Part shown: positions 31,360 to 40,600 of the stretch, one piece after another | How positions within the stretch are numbered: position 1 is the stretch's first letter | Layout of the letters: each line of letters starts with the position of its first letter | From: JAKLKS01 sp964370855 | GTDB lineage: Bacteria > Planctomycetota > JAJSAM01 > JAKLKS01 | Assembly: GCA_964370855.1 (NCBI GenBank) | Contig: CAYJMF010000011.1 | Span: forward strand, 1 to 64,000 | Reading direction: 5' to 3' | DNA: 64,000 bases | Notes under the pieces: generated by a model | What the model was told of the DNA's origin: nothing | The model's database searches: none | What the model saw: the letters and a program-made list of their open reading frames with translations, nothing else | Translations under genes and position numbers: made by a program

Positions 31360-31528
31360 GCGATGAGGTGCCAGGCACAGGGTGGAGTGAAAAATTCCCC
31401 AGGGGGATGAGGGGGNNNNNNNNNNCCCCGGGGGGCTTTAAAAAATCCCCCGGGGCTGGGGGGGCGCGCCCCCCCCCACACCCCCCTGGTGAATTTTTCA
31501 CTCCACCCTGTGCCAGGCACCTCATCGC
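31360..31528. repeat. Perfect 38-bp inverted repeats around gap 2
   Basis: Arms 31360-31397 and 31491-31528 are perfect inverted copies, each with the internal dyad GGTGCCAGGCAC and the stretch GGTGGAGTGAAAAATT. Outside the right arm the 19-bp unit GGCACCTCATCGCTTCACT is repeated (31516-31534, 31535-31553) and supplies the last codons of parA. The interior is G/C homopolymer and the 10-N gap. It looks like a REP- or MITE-type element. Confidence 0.75.
31416..31425. other. Assembly gap 2 inside the inverted repeat
   Basis: Ten Ns flanked by G- and C-runs between the two 38-bp arms. A hairpin of this size commonly blocks assembly, so the true interior is unknown and the flanking homopolymers are doubtful. 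Confidence 0.8.
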
Positions 31529-31540
31529 TTCACTGGCACC

Positions 31541-32347
31541 TCATCGCTTCACTGCCCCCCGCCGCAGGACTTCCTCCGCGAAGGCGGCGTAGTCCGCGGC
31601 GCCGTTGCTCCCGGGGGCGTACTCGAAGACCGTCCGGCCGTGGCTCGACGCTTCCGACAGCTTGACGTTGCGGCGGATGGCGGTGCCGAAGACCGCGGCG
31701 CCGAAGTAGCCGCGGATCTCGGCGAGGACCTCCCGGGAGAGGGTGGTGCGGGAATCCACCATGCTCGGGAGGATGCCCATGATGGCGAGGCCGGGGTTGA
31801 GGCGGCTCTCGACGAGGGCGATGACGTCGCGGAGCCGCGCCATGCCCTGGAGGGCGAAGAACTCCGCCTGGAGGGGGACGATGACCTCCTTGACGGCGGT
31901 GAGCGCGTTGACGGTCAGGAGGCCGAGGCTCGGGGGACAGTCCACGAGGAGGACGTCCCAGGGCCCGGGCGCCGTCCCGTCGCCGGTGGCGGAGGCCTCG
32001 AGGCGGTCCAGCGCGTCCTTGAGGATCTGCTCCCTCCCCACGGCGGAGACGAGCTCCATCTCGGCGCCGGCGAGGTCGAGGGAGGAGGGGACGACGTCCA
32101 TGCCGAGGGTCGAGGTGGGGCGGACGACCTCCGCCAGCTTCGCGCGCCCGACCAGCACGTCGTACACGGAGCGGTCGAGCCCGTCGGCCCGGATGTCGAG
32201 GTGGACGGTGAGGTTCGCCTGGGGGTCGAGGTCGAGGAGCAGCACCCGGAGCCCCCGCCGCGCCAGCGCGGCGCCGAGGTTCACGCAGGTGGTGGTCTTC
32301 CCCACCCCCCCCTTCTGGTTCATGAACGCGATGCGCCGCATGCCCAT
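31541..32347 (-). CDS. ParA/Soj-family ATPase
   Basis: A 268-residue ParA-type deviant Walker ATPase for chromosome or cargo positioning. The P-loop is KGGVGKTT (from residue 12), with the signature Lys; then LLLDLDPQANLT (Walker A'), LLVDCPPSLGLLTVNAL (Walker B) and VPLQAEFFALQG. These match Soj. No parB lies next to it. TAGACT ends 8 nt before the ATG at 32347, giving a leaderless-type start. Its last codons (AVKR and stop) run into the 19-bp repeat units of the adjacent element, so the native C-terminus may have been altered. Confidence 0.92.
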   Translation of the reverse strand: MGMRRIAFMNQKGGVGKTTTCVNLGAALARRGLRVLLLDLDPQANLTVHLDIRADGLDRSVYDVLVGRAKLAEVVRPTSTLGMDVVPSSLDLAGAEMELVSAVGREQILKDALDRLEASATGDGTAPGPWDVLLVDCPPSLGLLTVNALTAVKEVIVPLQAEFFALQGMARLRDVIALVESRLNPGLAIMGILPSMVDSRTTLSREVLAEIRGYFGAAVFGTAIRRNVKLSEASSHGRTVFEYAPGSNGAADYAAFAEEVLRRGAVKR

Positions 32348-32355
32348 AGGCGCGC

Positions 32356-32361
32356 AGTCTA
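32356..32361 (-). promoter_or_regulatory. TAGACT -10-like hexamer before parA
   Basis: TAGACT on the minus strand ends 8 nt before the parA ATG, with no ribosome site between. A leaderless-type start. Confidence 0.45.
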
Positions 32362-32516
32362 CGAGAGGAGTCGTTCCCCGGTCCGCCAGTTTCCCGGAGG
32401 AGGTGAGCCCCGATGCACGGCGGTCTCCCGAGAACGGCCATCCACGAGTAGGAGGACGCACCCGGCCATCCGGGTACGCCCTCCCTTACCTCAGGTTGGA
32501 TCCGCCGACGGGGTCC

Positions 32517-33455
32517 CTAGTTGTTCCTGGCGGCGGCCCTGTCCGTGGCGTAGGTGGTCCCGTTCGAGTAGGCGGTTCCGCTGCCGCCGGGCCCGGTGCC
32601 CGGGGTGCTGTAGGTTCCGGGGGAACCGCTCGTGTCATAGCAGGATCCGCCCGTCCCGTCGGCGCCGTCGCCTCCGGACCCGGGGTAGCCGTAGGCCGCT
32701 GCCGTACCCTTCTGTCCGCCGTTCCCCGCCTGGGCGGTGAGAGAGGAGGCGCATCCATTGCTGGGCTGGGGGAAGTTCCCGTCGACCCACCCGCCGACGC
32801 CTCCGTCGCCGCCGAACCCGCGGGATCCCTTGGTGGCACCCACTCCGCCAGCGCCTCCGTTCCCCCCGTTTCCGGCGTCGGAGTGGTAGCCGGGGGGGCT
32901 GCTCACGTTGACTACGAGGATAGTGCCGTTGCCGACAGTCCAGTTCAGGAACGCGCCGCGTCCCCCCTTGCCTCCGTCTCCAGCGATCCCTCCGTTGAAG
33001 TCGCCGGGACCGCCTTGGCCACCACGTCCCCCGTTACCGCCGTTCCCGCCCCAGATGGTCACGTCACAGTCGATGCCGCAGGTGAAGACCAGGTCCTCAC
33101 CACACCCTCCCTTTCCACCAGGGCCCCCGATTCCGCCATACCAGTGGCCGTAACCTCCGGCGCCACCATCCCCGCCCTTCATTCCCAGGCCGGTGTAGAT
33201 GCCGACGATCATGTTGTTCCCGAGAGTGGGGCTGTAGGGCGTCTGGTTGGCCAGGTGGGTGGCATCAGTTCCCGATGTCCCATGGCCTCCGGTAGAACCT
33301 CCACCGCTACCCGCAGTACCGTCCGTACCGGCAGTACCGTCGGTGCCGGGGTAGCTGAATGAGGTCGGGTACTCGCAAGCATGGGTCGGAACTCCGTAGT
33401 CCACTAGAGTGAATCCCAACATTGCCGCGACGATGGCGACTCGATGATGCCGCAT
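32517..33455 (-). CDS. Secreted glycine-rich repeat protein
   Basis: A 312-residue protein with a signal peptide (about 1-29, ending PTHACEY) and then Gly-rich GGxGG/GGDGG blocks interrupted by aromatic and Cys-containing segments (GGCGEDLVFTCGIDCDVTIWGG). The pattern recalls PGRS-like or collagen-like surface proteins. Five or more Cys after the signal could form disulfides. The ATG at 33455 has GGGAGG about 8 nt upstream. It is downstream of the anchored surface protein and the sigma-like gene on the same strand, so the three may form a unit. Function unknown. GC is a little lower than the window average. Confidence 0.8.
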   Translation of the reverse strand: MRHHRVAIVAAMLGFTLVDYGVPTHACEYPTSFSYPGTDGTAGTDGTAGSGGGSTGGHGTSGTDATHLANQTPYSPTLGNNMIVGIYTGLGMKGGDGGAGGYGHWYGGIGGPGGKGGCGEDLVFTCGIDCDVTIWGGNGGNGGRGGQGGPGDFNGGIAGDGGKGGRGAFLNWTVGNGTILVVNVSSPPGYHSDAGNGGNGGAGGVGATKGSRGFGGDGGVGGWVDGNFPQPSNGCASSLTAQAGNGGQKGTAAAYGYPGSGGDGADGTGGSCYDTSGSPGTYSTPGTGPGGSGTAYSNGTTYATDRAAARNN

Positions 33456-33547
33456 GACCTGCCTCCCATTCTCCATGAGCCCTTTGGGCAGACTCGCCAT
33501 TCTGAAGTCGGCCCTCCCATGCCAACGAGGGACGGGGGACTTCCCCG

Positions 33548-34999
33548 TCAGTTCCTCCCTGGATTGGGAATGACTACGCTCCCGCCGTCCTGAGCAACGA
33601 ACACCGGCATGGGGAGCGACATGTCGGTGACCCCGGCTTCGTGGATGGACAGGATGTACTCCGTCCCCGCCTCGAGGAAGTCCGACTGAATCCACCCATC
33701 CCCGTCGCTTCGCAGGACCGGGGAATTGACTCCGCAACCGGTCGGGAGTCGATGGAGGGACAGCGTCACCGGGACACCGGCAACGGGGTCGCCATTCTCC
33801 CTTCGGAGGCGCACCCTCAGCGGACTGGCTGGCTTATCGAGGACGATTCGCCCCATGTCCAGTCTGTCCGTGGCCCCTCGTTCCTCCCTTCCGTCAAACT
33901 CCAGGACTTTCGGTGGGCAGCCTTCCTTGTGGATGGTGATGAAGACCTTCTCGGCGGGCAGGAGGGGAGACCCCTCGAATCGACCCCGGGCATCGGTCCG
34001 GACAGTGGTGTTCCGCACTTCCCATCCCGACCCGTCCACCCGGCTGCGCACTTGGATGCCGGCGACGCCCAGGAGGCGCCTCTCCCCGATGTCCGCAAGT
34101 GGCTCCCCGGCCGCGATGGACTTCCAGGCGCCGAGGAGCACGCGGGCATCGGCCACGGGTCTGCCCTCCCCGTCCACCACCTCTCCATGAACCGCCCAAC
34201 AGTACTCGGCGCGGATGAGCGCCTCGAAGACCCGGTCCCGCGGCCTCGTCACGACACCGAGGGCGGCCTGCCAGCCGGCTCCCCCCTTCCCTGCCACCTT
34301 CAGCCCGCCCCATGCGCCGTCGAGCAGGAGCCGGAAGCGCCCATCGGCGTGGCTCACGACCTCGTCACCGTCGGCGGGGACCGGATCCCCGTCCCGGACG
34401 AAGCAGGCCACGGCGATGGTCGCCCCGGCCAGGCCCCGGCCGTCGATGCCCTCGATCCGTCCCCGCAGCAGCGTGCGTCGCACGATCCTCAAGTCCACCG
34501 ACGTCTCACCGTTCTCCACGAACAGCGACTCCACGTGGTCGATGCCTTCATCCTCGTTGGCGACGGTGATTCGCACGGGCGTGGGGTAGGGGAACTCCTC
34601 GAACCGGAACACCCCGTGCGCGTCGGAACGCCCCCGGATCCGGTTCTCCACCCCCGCTTCCAGCAGTATCTCCGCCTCGATCTCCAGGGACTCGCCGGTC
34701 CCGGCGTCGAGGAGGCGTCCGCCGAAGGTACCGATCCGGGACCGCATGAGGGCGGCGAGGGCCTCCATGGGGTTCCGTTCCCCTGAGGCGGCCCCTTCAG
34801 GGGAGGACGCGTGGTCGCTCCGTCCTTCCGACCCGCTCGAAGAGACCCCCGTCCGGGTCGGACCCTTCGGATTCGCCATCGGGGACGAGGTTCCACCCAG
34901 GATCCACCAGGCGACGATGACCAGAGGGAGCGACAGCAGGATCCAGACCTTCCGTTTCCCGGCCCGGGACTTCGCGCTTTCCTGATCCCCGCCCGCCAT
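33548..34999 (-). CDS. Membrane-anchored carboxypeptidase-regulatory-like protein
   Basis: A 483-residue protein with a short basic N-terminus, one membrane segment (about residues 17-37, VWILLSLPLVIVAWWILGG), a Ser/Glu linker and then a chain of beta-sandwich modules of the CarboxypepD_reg-like type (GGRLLDAGTGESLEIEAEIL; LLRGRIEGIDGRGLAGATI; VHGEVVDGEGRPVADARV; PLRVRLRRENGDPVAGVPV), each followed by a DxxGRF-like turn. It probably displays these modules in the periplasm or at the surface. The start could be the GTG three codons earlier. It has the same build as the protein at 47946-50180. Confidence 0.82.
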   Translation of the reverse strand: MAGGDQESAKSRAGKRKVWILLSLPLVIVAWWILGGTSSPMANPKGPTRTGVSSSGSEGRSDHASSPEGAASGERNPMEALAALMRSRIGTFGGRLLDAGTGESLEIEAEILLEAGVENRIRGRSDAHGVFRFEEFPYPTPVRITVANEDEGIDHVESLFVENGETSVDLRIVRRTLLRGRIEGIDGRGLAGATIAVACFVRDGDPVPADGDEVVSHADGRFRLLLDGAWGGLKVAGKGGAGWQAALGVVTRPRDRVFEALIRAEYCWAVHGEVVDGEGRPVADARVLLGAWKSIAAGEPLADIGERRLLGVAGIQVRSRVDGSGWEVRNTTVRTDARGRFEGSPLLPAEKVFITIHKEGCPPKVLEFDGREERGATDRLDMGRIVLDKPASPLRVRLRRENGDPVAGVPVTLSLHRLPTGCGVNSPVLRSDGDGWIQSDFLEAGTEYILSIHEAGVTDMSLPMPVFVAQDGGSVVIPNPGRN

Positions 35000-35078
35000 G
35001 GGTCGCACCCTGTGCCCTCTCCCGCGACCGGTTCCACCGGGTCCCCATCTCCTGGAGCCCCATTGCCGGTCACCTACC

Positions 35079-35250
35079 CATGATGACTCCGGTCAGGGGG
35101 GGGGGGGGGGGGGGGGCGGGGCGCCCCGGGGGGGGGGGCCGGGGGTTGGGGGATGCGCCCGTCCGGCATTTCCCGGCCCAAGGGAACTTCCNNNNNNNNN
35201 NCCGGAGCCCCCCCCCCCTCGGGGCCGGGGCGGGGGGGGGGGGGGGGCGG
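35079..35250. other. Assembly gap 3 and likely artefactual duplication
   Basis: Long G-runs surround ten Ns (35192-35201). The sequence just left of the gap (about 35153-35191) is a slightly corrupted copy of the sequence at about 35290-35329: both read GATGCG.CCGTCCGGCATT and end AGGGAACTTCC. The natural reading is that two contigs overlap here with error-rich ends, so this stretch should not be interpreted biologically. Confidence 0.7.
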
Positions 35251-35306
35251 ACGGCGATGATCCCTGTCCGGGGGAGCCGATGGTGGGGGGATGCGACCGT
35301 CCGGCA

Positions 35307-36047
35307 TTAGCCGTCCACAGGGAACTTCCTCCTGAGCCGCCCTATTCGAGAACGGACAGCTTCCTTGGAGATTCCGCGCCTCCGGGCGATTTCCTTGAGG
35401 GGGACTCCGGCAGAATACTCATCGAGAAGTGCCCGACAGGAGGGGGACAACGGGGGTTGGGGGCGGGACACGGACCGCCGTGCCCATTTCCTGGAACCCC
35501 TGCTCTGGCGAGCATTGAAGTCCCTTCCCCTGGCCCCGGTTCGAGCTGCCGACCCGTCCAGGTTCCGAATGGCCCGCGCCAACCTGTCGACCACGGACCC
35601 CAGCGAGATGCCCAGATCCCGGGCCACCTCCGGGAGGTGCCGGCCACGTAGAACCTCCTTGATGACCACGCTCTGGCACGATGTGAGGGGTGTTCTCGCG
35701 GGTACTCCCTCGCCTTCCATGGCCTCGGAGGTGGCGGGGGCCCCTTCCCTGTTTGCGGAGGGGATGGAGGACCAATCGGGGAGGGTCCTCGCCCGGCTTC
35801 CCCTCCGGCACTCCTCCCGGGCGATGTTCCTCCGGATGCCGGCCCATAGCAAGCCCAGCGGACTTCCCGGGTCAAATCGCCGTGCCGCCGCAGCCTCCAT
35901 TTCGACGAGTCGGAGCAGGACTTCGCCGTCTGCCTCTCCGTCCCCGGAACTCACACAGGACGACCAGGCCGTCTCCATGGCTCGTCGCGGGTCGATCTCG
36001 AACAGATCCAGCCACTCCCCGACCGTGGGCTCGTTCTCCCCGACCAT
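35307..36047 (-). CDS. Sigma-like double helix-turn-helix regulator
   Basis: A 246-residue protein of sigma-70-like build. The N-terminal part (about 15-85) has an ECF sigma region-2-like helical stretch (LLRLVEMEAAAARRFDPGSPLGLLWAGIRRNIAREECRR). Two HTH units follow: one at about 125-165 (VIKEVLRGRHLPEVARDLGISLGSVVDRLARAI) and one at the C-terminus (ALLDEYSAGVPLKEIARRRGISKEAVRSRIGRL), both resembling region 4. Two region-4-like units in one protein are unusual. It stands upstream of two surface-protein genes on the same strand and may control them. Divergence makes sigma activity uncertain. Confidence 0.68.
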   Translation of the reverse strand: MVGENEPTVGEWLDLFEIDPRRAMETAWSSCVSSGDGEADGEVLLRLVEMEAAAARRFDPGSPLGLLWAGIRRNIAREECRRGSRARTLPDWSSIPSANREGAPATSEAMEGEGVPARTPLTSCQSVVIKEVLRGRHLPEVARDLGISLGSVVDRLARAIRNLDGSAARTGARGRDFNARQSRGSRKWARRSVSRPQPPLSPSCRALLDEYSAGVPLKEIARRRGISKEAVRSRIGRLRRKFPVDG

Positions 36048-36166
36048 GGATCCCTCCCGGAAACCGGCGCTCCCTGGGGCCGCCGACCTCCCCGTCCGTC
36101 GGTCTCTCCTCCATGGAGACTACCACCGATCCACTTGCCGGTCCATCCCCCGGACCAAGAGGGAAA

Positions 36167-36273
36167 GGCGGGGACGTTCCCAACTAATAAACTAACTCGC
36201 CGGGCGAGGGTTCCCGGCCCGGTCGGGGGGGACCGCCCGGCGAGTAAGTTTATTAGTTGGGAACGTCCCCGCC
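36167..36273. mobile_element. 107-bp MITE-like hairpin element
   Basis: Arms 36167-36206 and 36234-36273 are inverted copies with one mismatch in 40, separated by 27 bp. Each arm carries GGCGGGGACGTTCCCAACTA, the same core as the arms around the monooxygenase gene (GGCGGGGACGTTCCTAACTA). The truD stop codon lies inside the right arm, so the insertion supplies the end of TruD. No coding capacity. Confidence 0.75.
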
Positions 36274-37482
36274 TCCGAAGTCGGACTTCGTCACTTCGGC
36301 GAGGAGGTTGGTGGCGTAGGAGCCACGCGGGAGGGAGAAGGCGAGGAGGAGGTCCTCCCCCTCGACGCGGAAGGTCGGGTCGCCGACGGGGACGCGGAGC
36401 GGGCGGCGCTCCCCCTCGAAGCGGTCCACGCCCTTGACGTCGAAGTCCGCGGGCTGGAAGCCCTCCGCTGCGAGCACCGCCCGCTCCCGCTCCCCCGGCG
36501 CCCCGCCGGGGAAGACCATCTTCGTCCCGTACACCGGGCCGCTGGGGGAGATCTCGAAGGCGTCGCAGCGCTCCTGCTCCTTCGCCGCGTCCTCGACGCG
36601 GAAGACCGCACCCTTCCCGTGGATCCAGGCGAGGTCCCCCTCCTCCAGGCGGTCCATGGTCTCCAGCCGGTCCGACAGCACCCGGTTGAAGAGGGCCGAC
36701 TGCCAGGCGCTCACGTAGAAGCGCCGCACCCCCTTGGGGATGATGCGCACCGCCGCCGCCGCGTCCCCCCCCTGGGCGATGCGGTCGAGCACCCGCCGCT
36801 CCGTCGCGAAGGAGTGGGGGAACGCCTTCCGCGCCCCCTCGACGTCCCCGGCCTCGAAGCAGCGCCGCGCCTCCAGCACCCGCGGGTCCCCCTCGACCTC
36901 CGAGGGCATCCCGCAGAGCCGCTTCACCGCCCCCTCGAAGTCCCGCAGCACGAGGCTCCGCCCGACGAGGTGGGTGTCCCCCCGCGTCCCGAAGCGCTGC
37001 GGCCCGAACCCGTTGGGGAGGCCGCGGGCGAGGATCACCCCGAGGATCGCCGCCGTCCGCTCCGCGGCGTCGGCGCACACGCCGCGCACGCGGATCTCGA
37101 AGCGGTTCCCGGCGAGGTGGCCCGGCCGCAGCTTGTTCTTGTGCCTCTTGACGGAGATCACCCTCAGCCCCGGCAGCGTCAGCCCCTCGAGCTTCGCCGG
37201 CGGGACCCGCTCGAAGGAGAGCGTCTGCCGGGTCACCGCCTGGGCGTCCTTCAGCCCCGCGCAGCCGATGCGGCTCTCGGGGATCTGCAGGTGCTGCGCC
37301 ATGCGCCGGATCGCCTCCCGGGTGGGGATGCCTATCTTCTCCACGCGGGCGTAGGCGTGGTCCCCGATCCCCATGGCCTGGTAGAGGGGGATCTCGTCCA
37401 CGACGAAGTCCTCGGGACGGTCCTTGACGGCGCCGCCGGTGCCCGGCAGCGCCGCCGTGAGGAGGGGGTTCAGGGGGTTCAT
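36253..37482 (-). CDS. truD: tRNA pseudouridine(13) synthase TruD
   Basis: TruD isomerises U13 of tRNA-Glu. The 409-residue protein has the catalytic motif GLKDAQAVTRQ with the nucleophilic Asp, preceded by PEDFVVDEIP at the N-terminus, and the RFGTRGDTHLVGR and YVSAWQSALFNRVLSDR motifs of the family. The ATG at 37482 follows GGAG. The last codons (GGGDVPN and stop) come from the 107-bp inverted repeat, so the native C-terminus was changed by the insertion; the fold is probably complete because the conserved YATNLLAEV end is present. It is divergent from the alpha-2-macroglobulin gene. Confidence 0.93.
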   Translation of the reverse strand: MNPLNPLLTAALPGTGGAVKDRPEDFVVDEIPLYQAMGIGDHAYARVEKIGIPTREAIRRMAQHLQIPESRIGCAGLKDAQAVTRQTLSFERVPPAKLEGLTLPGLRVISVKRHKNKLRPGHLAGNRFEIRVRGVCADAAERTAAILGVILARGLPNGFGPQRFGTRGDTHLVGRSLVLRDFEGAVKRLCGMPSEVEGDPRVLEARRCFEAGDVEGARKAFPHSFATERRVLDRIAQGGDAAAAVRIIPKGVRRFYVSAWQSALFNRVLSDRLETMDRLEEGDLAWIHGKGAVFRVEDAAKEQERCDAFEISPSGPVYGTKMVFPGGAPGERERAVLAAEGFQPADFDVKGVDRFEGERRPLRVPVGDPTFRVEGEDLLLAFSLPRGSYATNLLAEVTKSDFGGGDVPN

Positions 37483-37520
37483 CGCTCCAAGGTATCCGGG
37501 CGCCGCACCCCTCCCCGCCG

Positions 37521-37526
37521 TAGAAT
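37521..37526 (+). promoter_or_regulatory. TAGAAT -10 element for the giant alpha-2-macroglobulin gene
   Basis: TAGAAT lies about 97 nt upstream of the ATG at 37624, in the 141-bp space shared with divergent truD. GGAGG precedes the ATG, so this gene has an ordinary leader. Confidence 0.42.
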
Positions 37527-37623
37527 GGGGGATCCGGGAACCGCCGCGGGGCCGCGCGCGTCCCAATCCCGTCCGAACCCGACGTCGCCGGGCCCGTTGC
37601 CGCTTCCCAGACCGGAGGTCCCC

Positions 37624-40600
37624 ATGCGCCCCTTCCCTCGAAACTCCCTCCTCGCGTGCTCCCTCGCCGCCGCCGCCCTCTTCGCGGGCGGCGCCTCCCT
37701 CCTCGCCGGCGACGCCGCGGATCGGGACCGGGAGATGGCGGCCTGCCGCTCCCTCATGGCCGACCGCGACTGGGCCGGCGCCGAGAAGGCCCTCGAGGCC
37801 TTCGTGTCGAAGCACCGCCAGGGGGACGCCGTGGAGGAGGCGGCCCTCCTCCTCGCCCGCGCGCGCCTCCAGGCGGGTCGGCCCGAGGACGCCCTCTCCA
37901 CCCTCGTGGAGCTCGTCCGCTCCTCGCCCTCGGGCCTCTGGACGGAGAAGGCCCGCTGGCTCTCCGCCGACGCCTGCGCGGCGCTCCGGAACTGGAAGGG
38001 GGCCGCCGACGTGCTCCGCGCCCGGGACGAGTTCCTCGCCTCGGACGACCACCTCCGCTCCATCGCCGGCCTCTACCTCGACGTGGCCGACGAGGCCTAC
38101 GACGGCCGGGAGGTCTCCGACGAGTTCGGGCGGAAGACCAGGGTCCACGACTGGATGCGGGCGCTGGACTTCTACCGCCGCGCCCGGGCGGTGAAGCTCC
38201 GCGAGGGGGACGAGGGCCGCGTCTCCCACCGCATCGCCGCCTCCGCCCTCGAGGCGGGGGACCCCGGCGCCGCCGCCGCGGAGTGGACGACGCTGCTCAG
38301 GGACGGGAAGCCCGGCGACCTCGCCGCGGAGGCGACCTTCGGCCTCGGCCGGGCGCTGGCCGCCACCGGCAACCCCGTCGAGGCGCGGAAGCGCTTCCGC
38401 GAGGTCGCCGACCGGTGGACCGACTCGGAGTTCGCCCCGCGGGCCCTCGTCGCCCTCGGCGAGACCTTCGGCCCCCTCACCACGGACAACGCCGACGCGC
38501 TCCGCCGCGGCCTCGACGCATGGCGGGAGTTCCGCCGCCTCTTCTCGGGCCACGCCGACGGCCCCTCCGTCTCCTTCCGCATCGGGCTCGCGCTGGCCAA
38601 CTTCGGCGACCGCCCCGGGGCCGTGAAGGAGTGGGAGGAGTTCCTGCGGCTCTGGCCGAAGCACGACCTCGCCCCCTCGGCGGTGCACGCCATCGCCCTG
38701 GCGAAGCTCGGCCTCGAGGACTTCGACGGCGCCGCGGCGGCCTGGAAGGACCTCCTCGCCCGCTGGCCGAACCACGCGCTCTGGAGCGAGGCCCGCGCCA
38801 TGCTCCCGAAGGCGGCCCTGGCCCGCGCCGAGGCGGAGATGCGGGAGAAGCGCTGGGACGGGGCCGTCGCGGCCTTCCGCGCCTACCTCGACGAGTTCCC
38901 CGCCGACGGGGACGCCGCCCTCGGACGCCTCCGTCTCGGCGACGCCCTGAAGGAGAAGGGGGAGACGGAGGCGGCGCTGGAGGCCTGGCGCCTCGTCCCC
39001 GCCAAGCACCCCGAGGACCCCCGCGCCGCAACGGCGTGGAAGCGGGTCGCCGACTTCCTCGCCGACGTCGCCGGGGACCTCCCCGCGGCCATCCGCGAGT
39101 ACGAGGGGCTGGCGGCGCGCTACGGCAACACCCCCGAGGGGAACGGGGCCCGGACCATCCTCGCGGAGATGAAGGGGAAGCTGCTGGAGGCCTCCCTCGA
39201 GCGTCCCCTCGGGACGGACCGGAAGCCCCGCATCGCCTTCCGCCTGCGCAACGTGGACCGCCTCCGCATGAAGGCCTACCGCGTGGACCTCGAGGCCTAC
39301 GTGCGCGCCCGCGGCTCCCTGGCCGGGGCGGAGAACGTGGTGACGGACGTCGTCAAGCCCGACGCGGAGTGGGTCTGGCAGCCCTCGGAGTACGAGCCCT
39401 TCCGCCTCCTGGCGCGGACCTGCGAGGTGCCGGTGCAGGGCCCCGGCGCCTGGATCGTGCGCGCCCAGGACGAGGAGCTCTCCGCCACCCTGCTGGTGAT
39501 CTCCACGGACCTCGCCGCCGTCGTCAAGCGGAGCCCCGGCCAGACCCTGGTCTTCGTCCAGGGCGAGCGGGACGGCGCCCCCGTCCCGGGGGCGAAGGTG
39601 ATCCTCCCCGACGGCACCGCCGCCGGGGTCACCGGCGAGGACGGCGTCTGGATCGGCGGATCCGTCGCCGGCGGCCTCCTCGCCTCGAAGGGGGGCTCCA
39701 CGGCCTTCGTCCTCGGCGACACGGGCCCCGCCACGACCTTCGGCTACACGCCGCGGGTCTACCTCTTCACGGACCGCCCCCTCTACCGCCCCGGGCAGGA
39801 CGCCGCCGTCAAGGGCTTCGCCCGCCGCGTCGAGCGGGGCGCCTACGTCTGCCTCGAGGGGGAGAAGGTCGTCCTCACGGTGGAGGACCCGCGGGGGACC
39901 ACGGTGCTCGCGCGGGAGGTCCGCACGGACCGCTTCGGCGGCATCGAGGCGCGCATCCCCGTCACCGACGGGGCACCCCTCGGCACGTGGCGCATCACCG
40001 CCTCCTACGCCGACCGCTCCTTCGGGACGACCTTCGAGGTGCGGGAATTCCGCAAGCCCGAGGTGGAGATCTCCCTCCGCGGGGATCGCGACACGTGGCT
40101 CGCGGGGGAGGAGATCGGGGCGAACGTCACGGTGCGCTACGGCGCCGGCGGCGTCGTGCGCGGCGCCCCCCTGCGCTGGCGCGTGGCGCGGCAGGGCTTC
40201 TCCTTCGACGGCTCCGATCTCGCCTCCTTCGCCTCCTGGTTCAAGGACCCCGCGCGGGAGGCCGAGCGCCGCCGCCGCGCCTCCATCGAGGGGGACGTCG
40301 TCGAGGTCGCCTCCGGCGAGCTCCTCACGGACGCGAAGGGCGCGGCGCGCATCACCTTCCCGACGGAGGCCGGGGAGAGGGACGCGAAGTACGTCCTCGA
40401 GGTGAGCGTGCGGGATTCCGGCGGGACCTGGGTGCGGGACGCCGCCGAGTTCCCCGTCACCACGCAGGGCTTCTACGCCGTCGCCCGGGCCGAGAGGAAG
40501 GTCTACCGGCCGAAGGAGGAGATGGCGCTGGAGGTCTTCACCGTGGACGCCAACCAGTCCCCCGTGGCGGCCACGGGCCGCGTCGTCGTCGCCCGACGCC

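Noticed and set aside
36619..37623. Plus-strand frame fused upstream of the alpha-2-macroglobulin start.
   Set aside because: It is antisense to truD; the true start at 37624 has GGAGG and a signal peptide.
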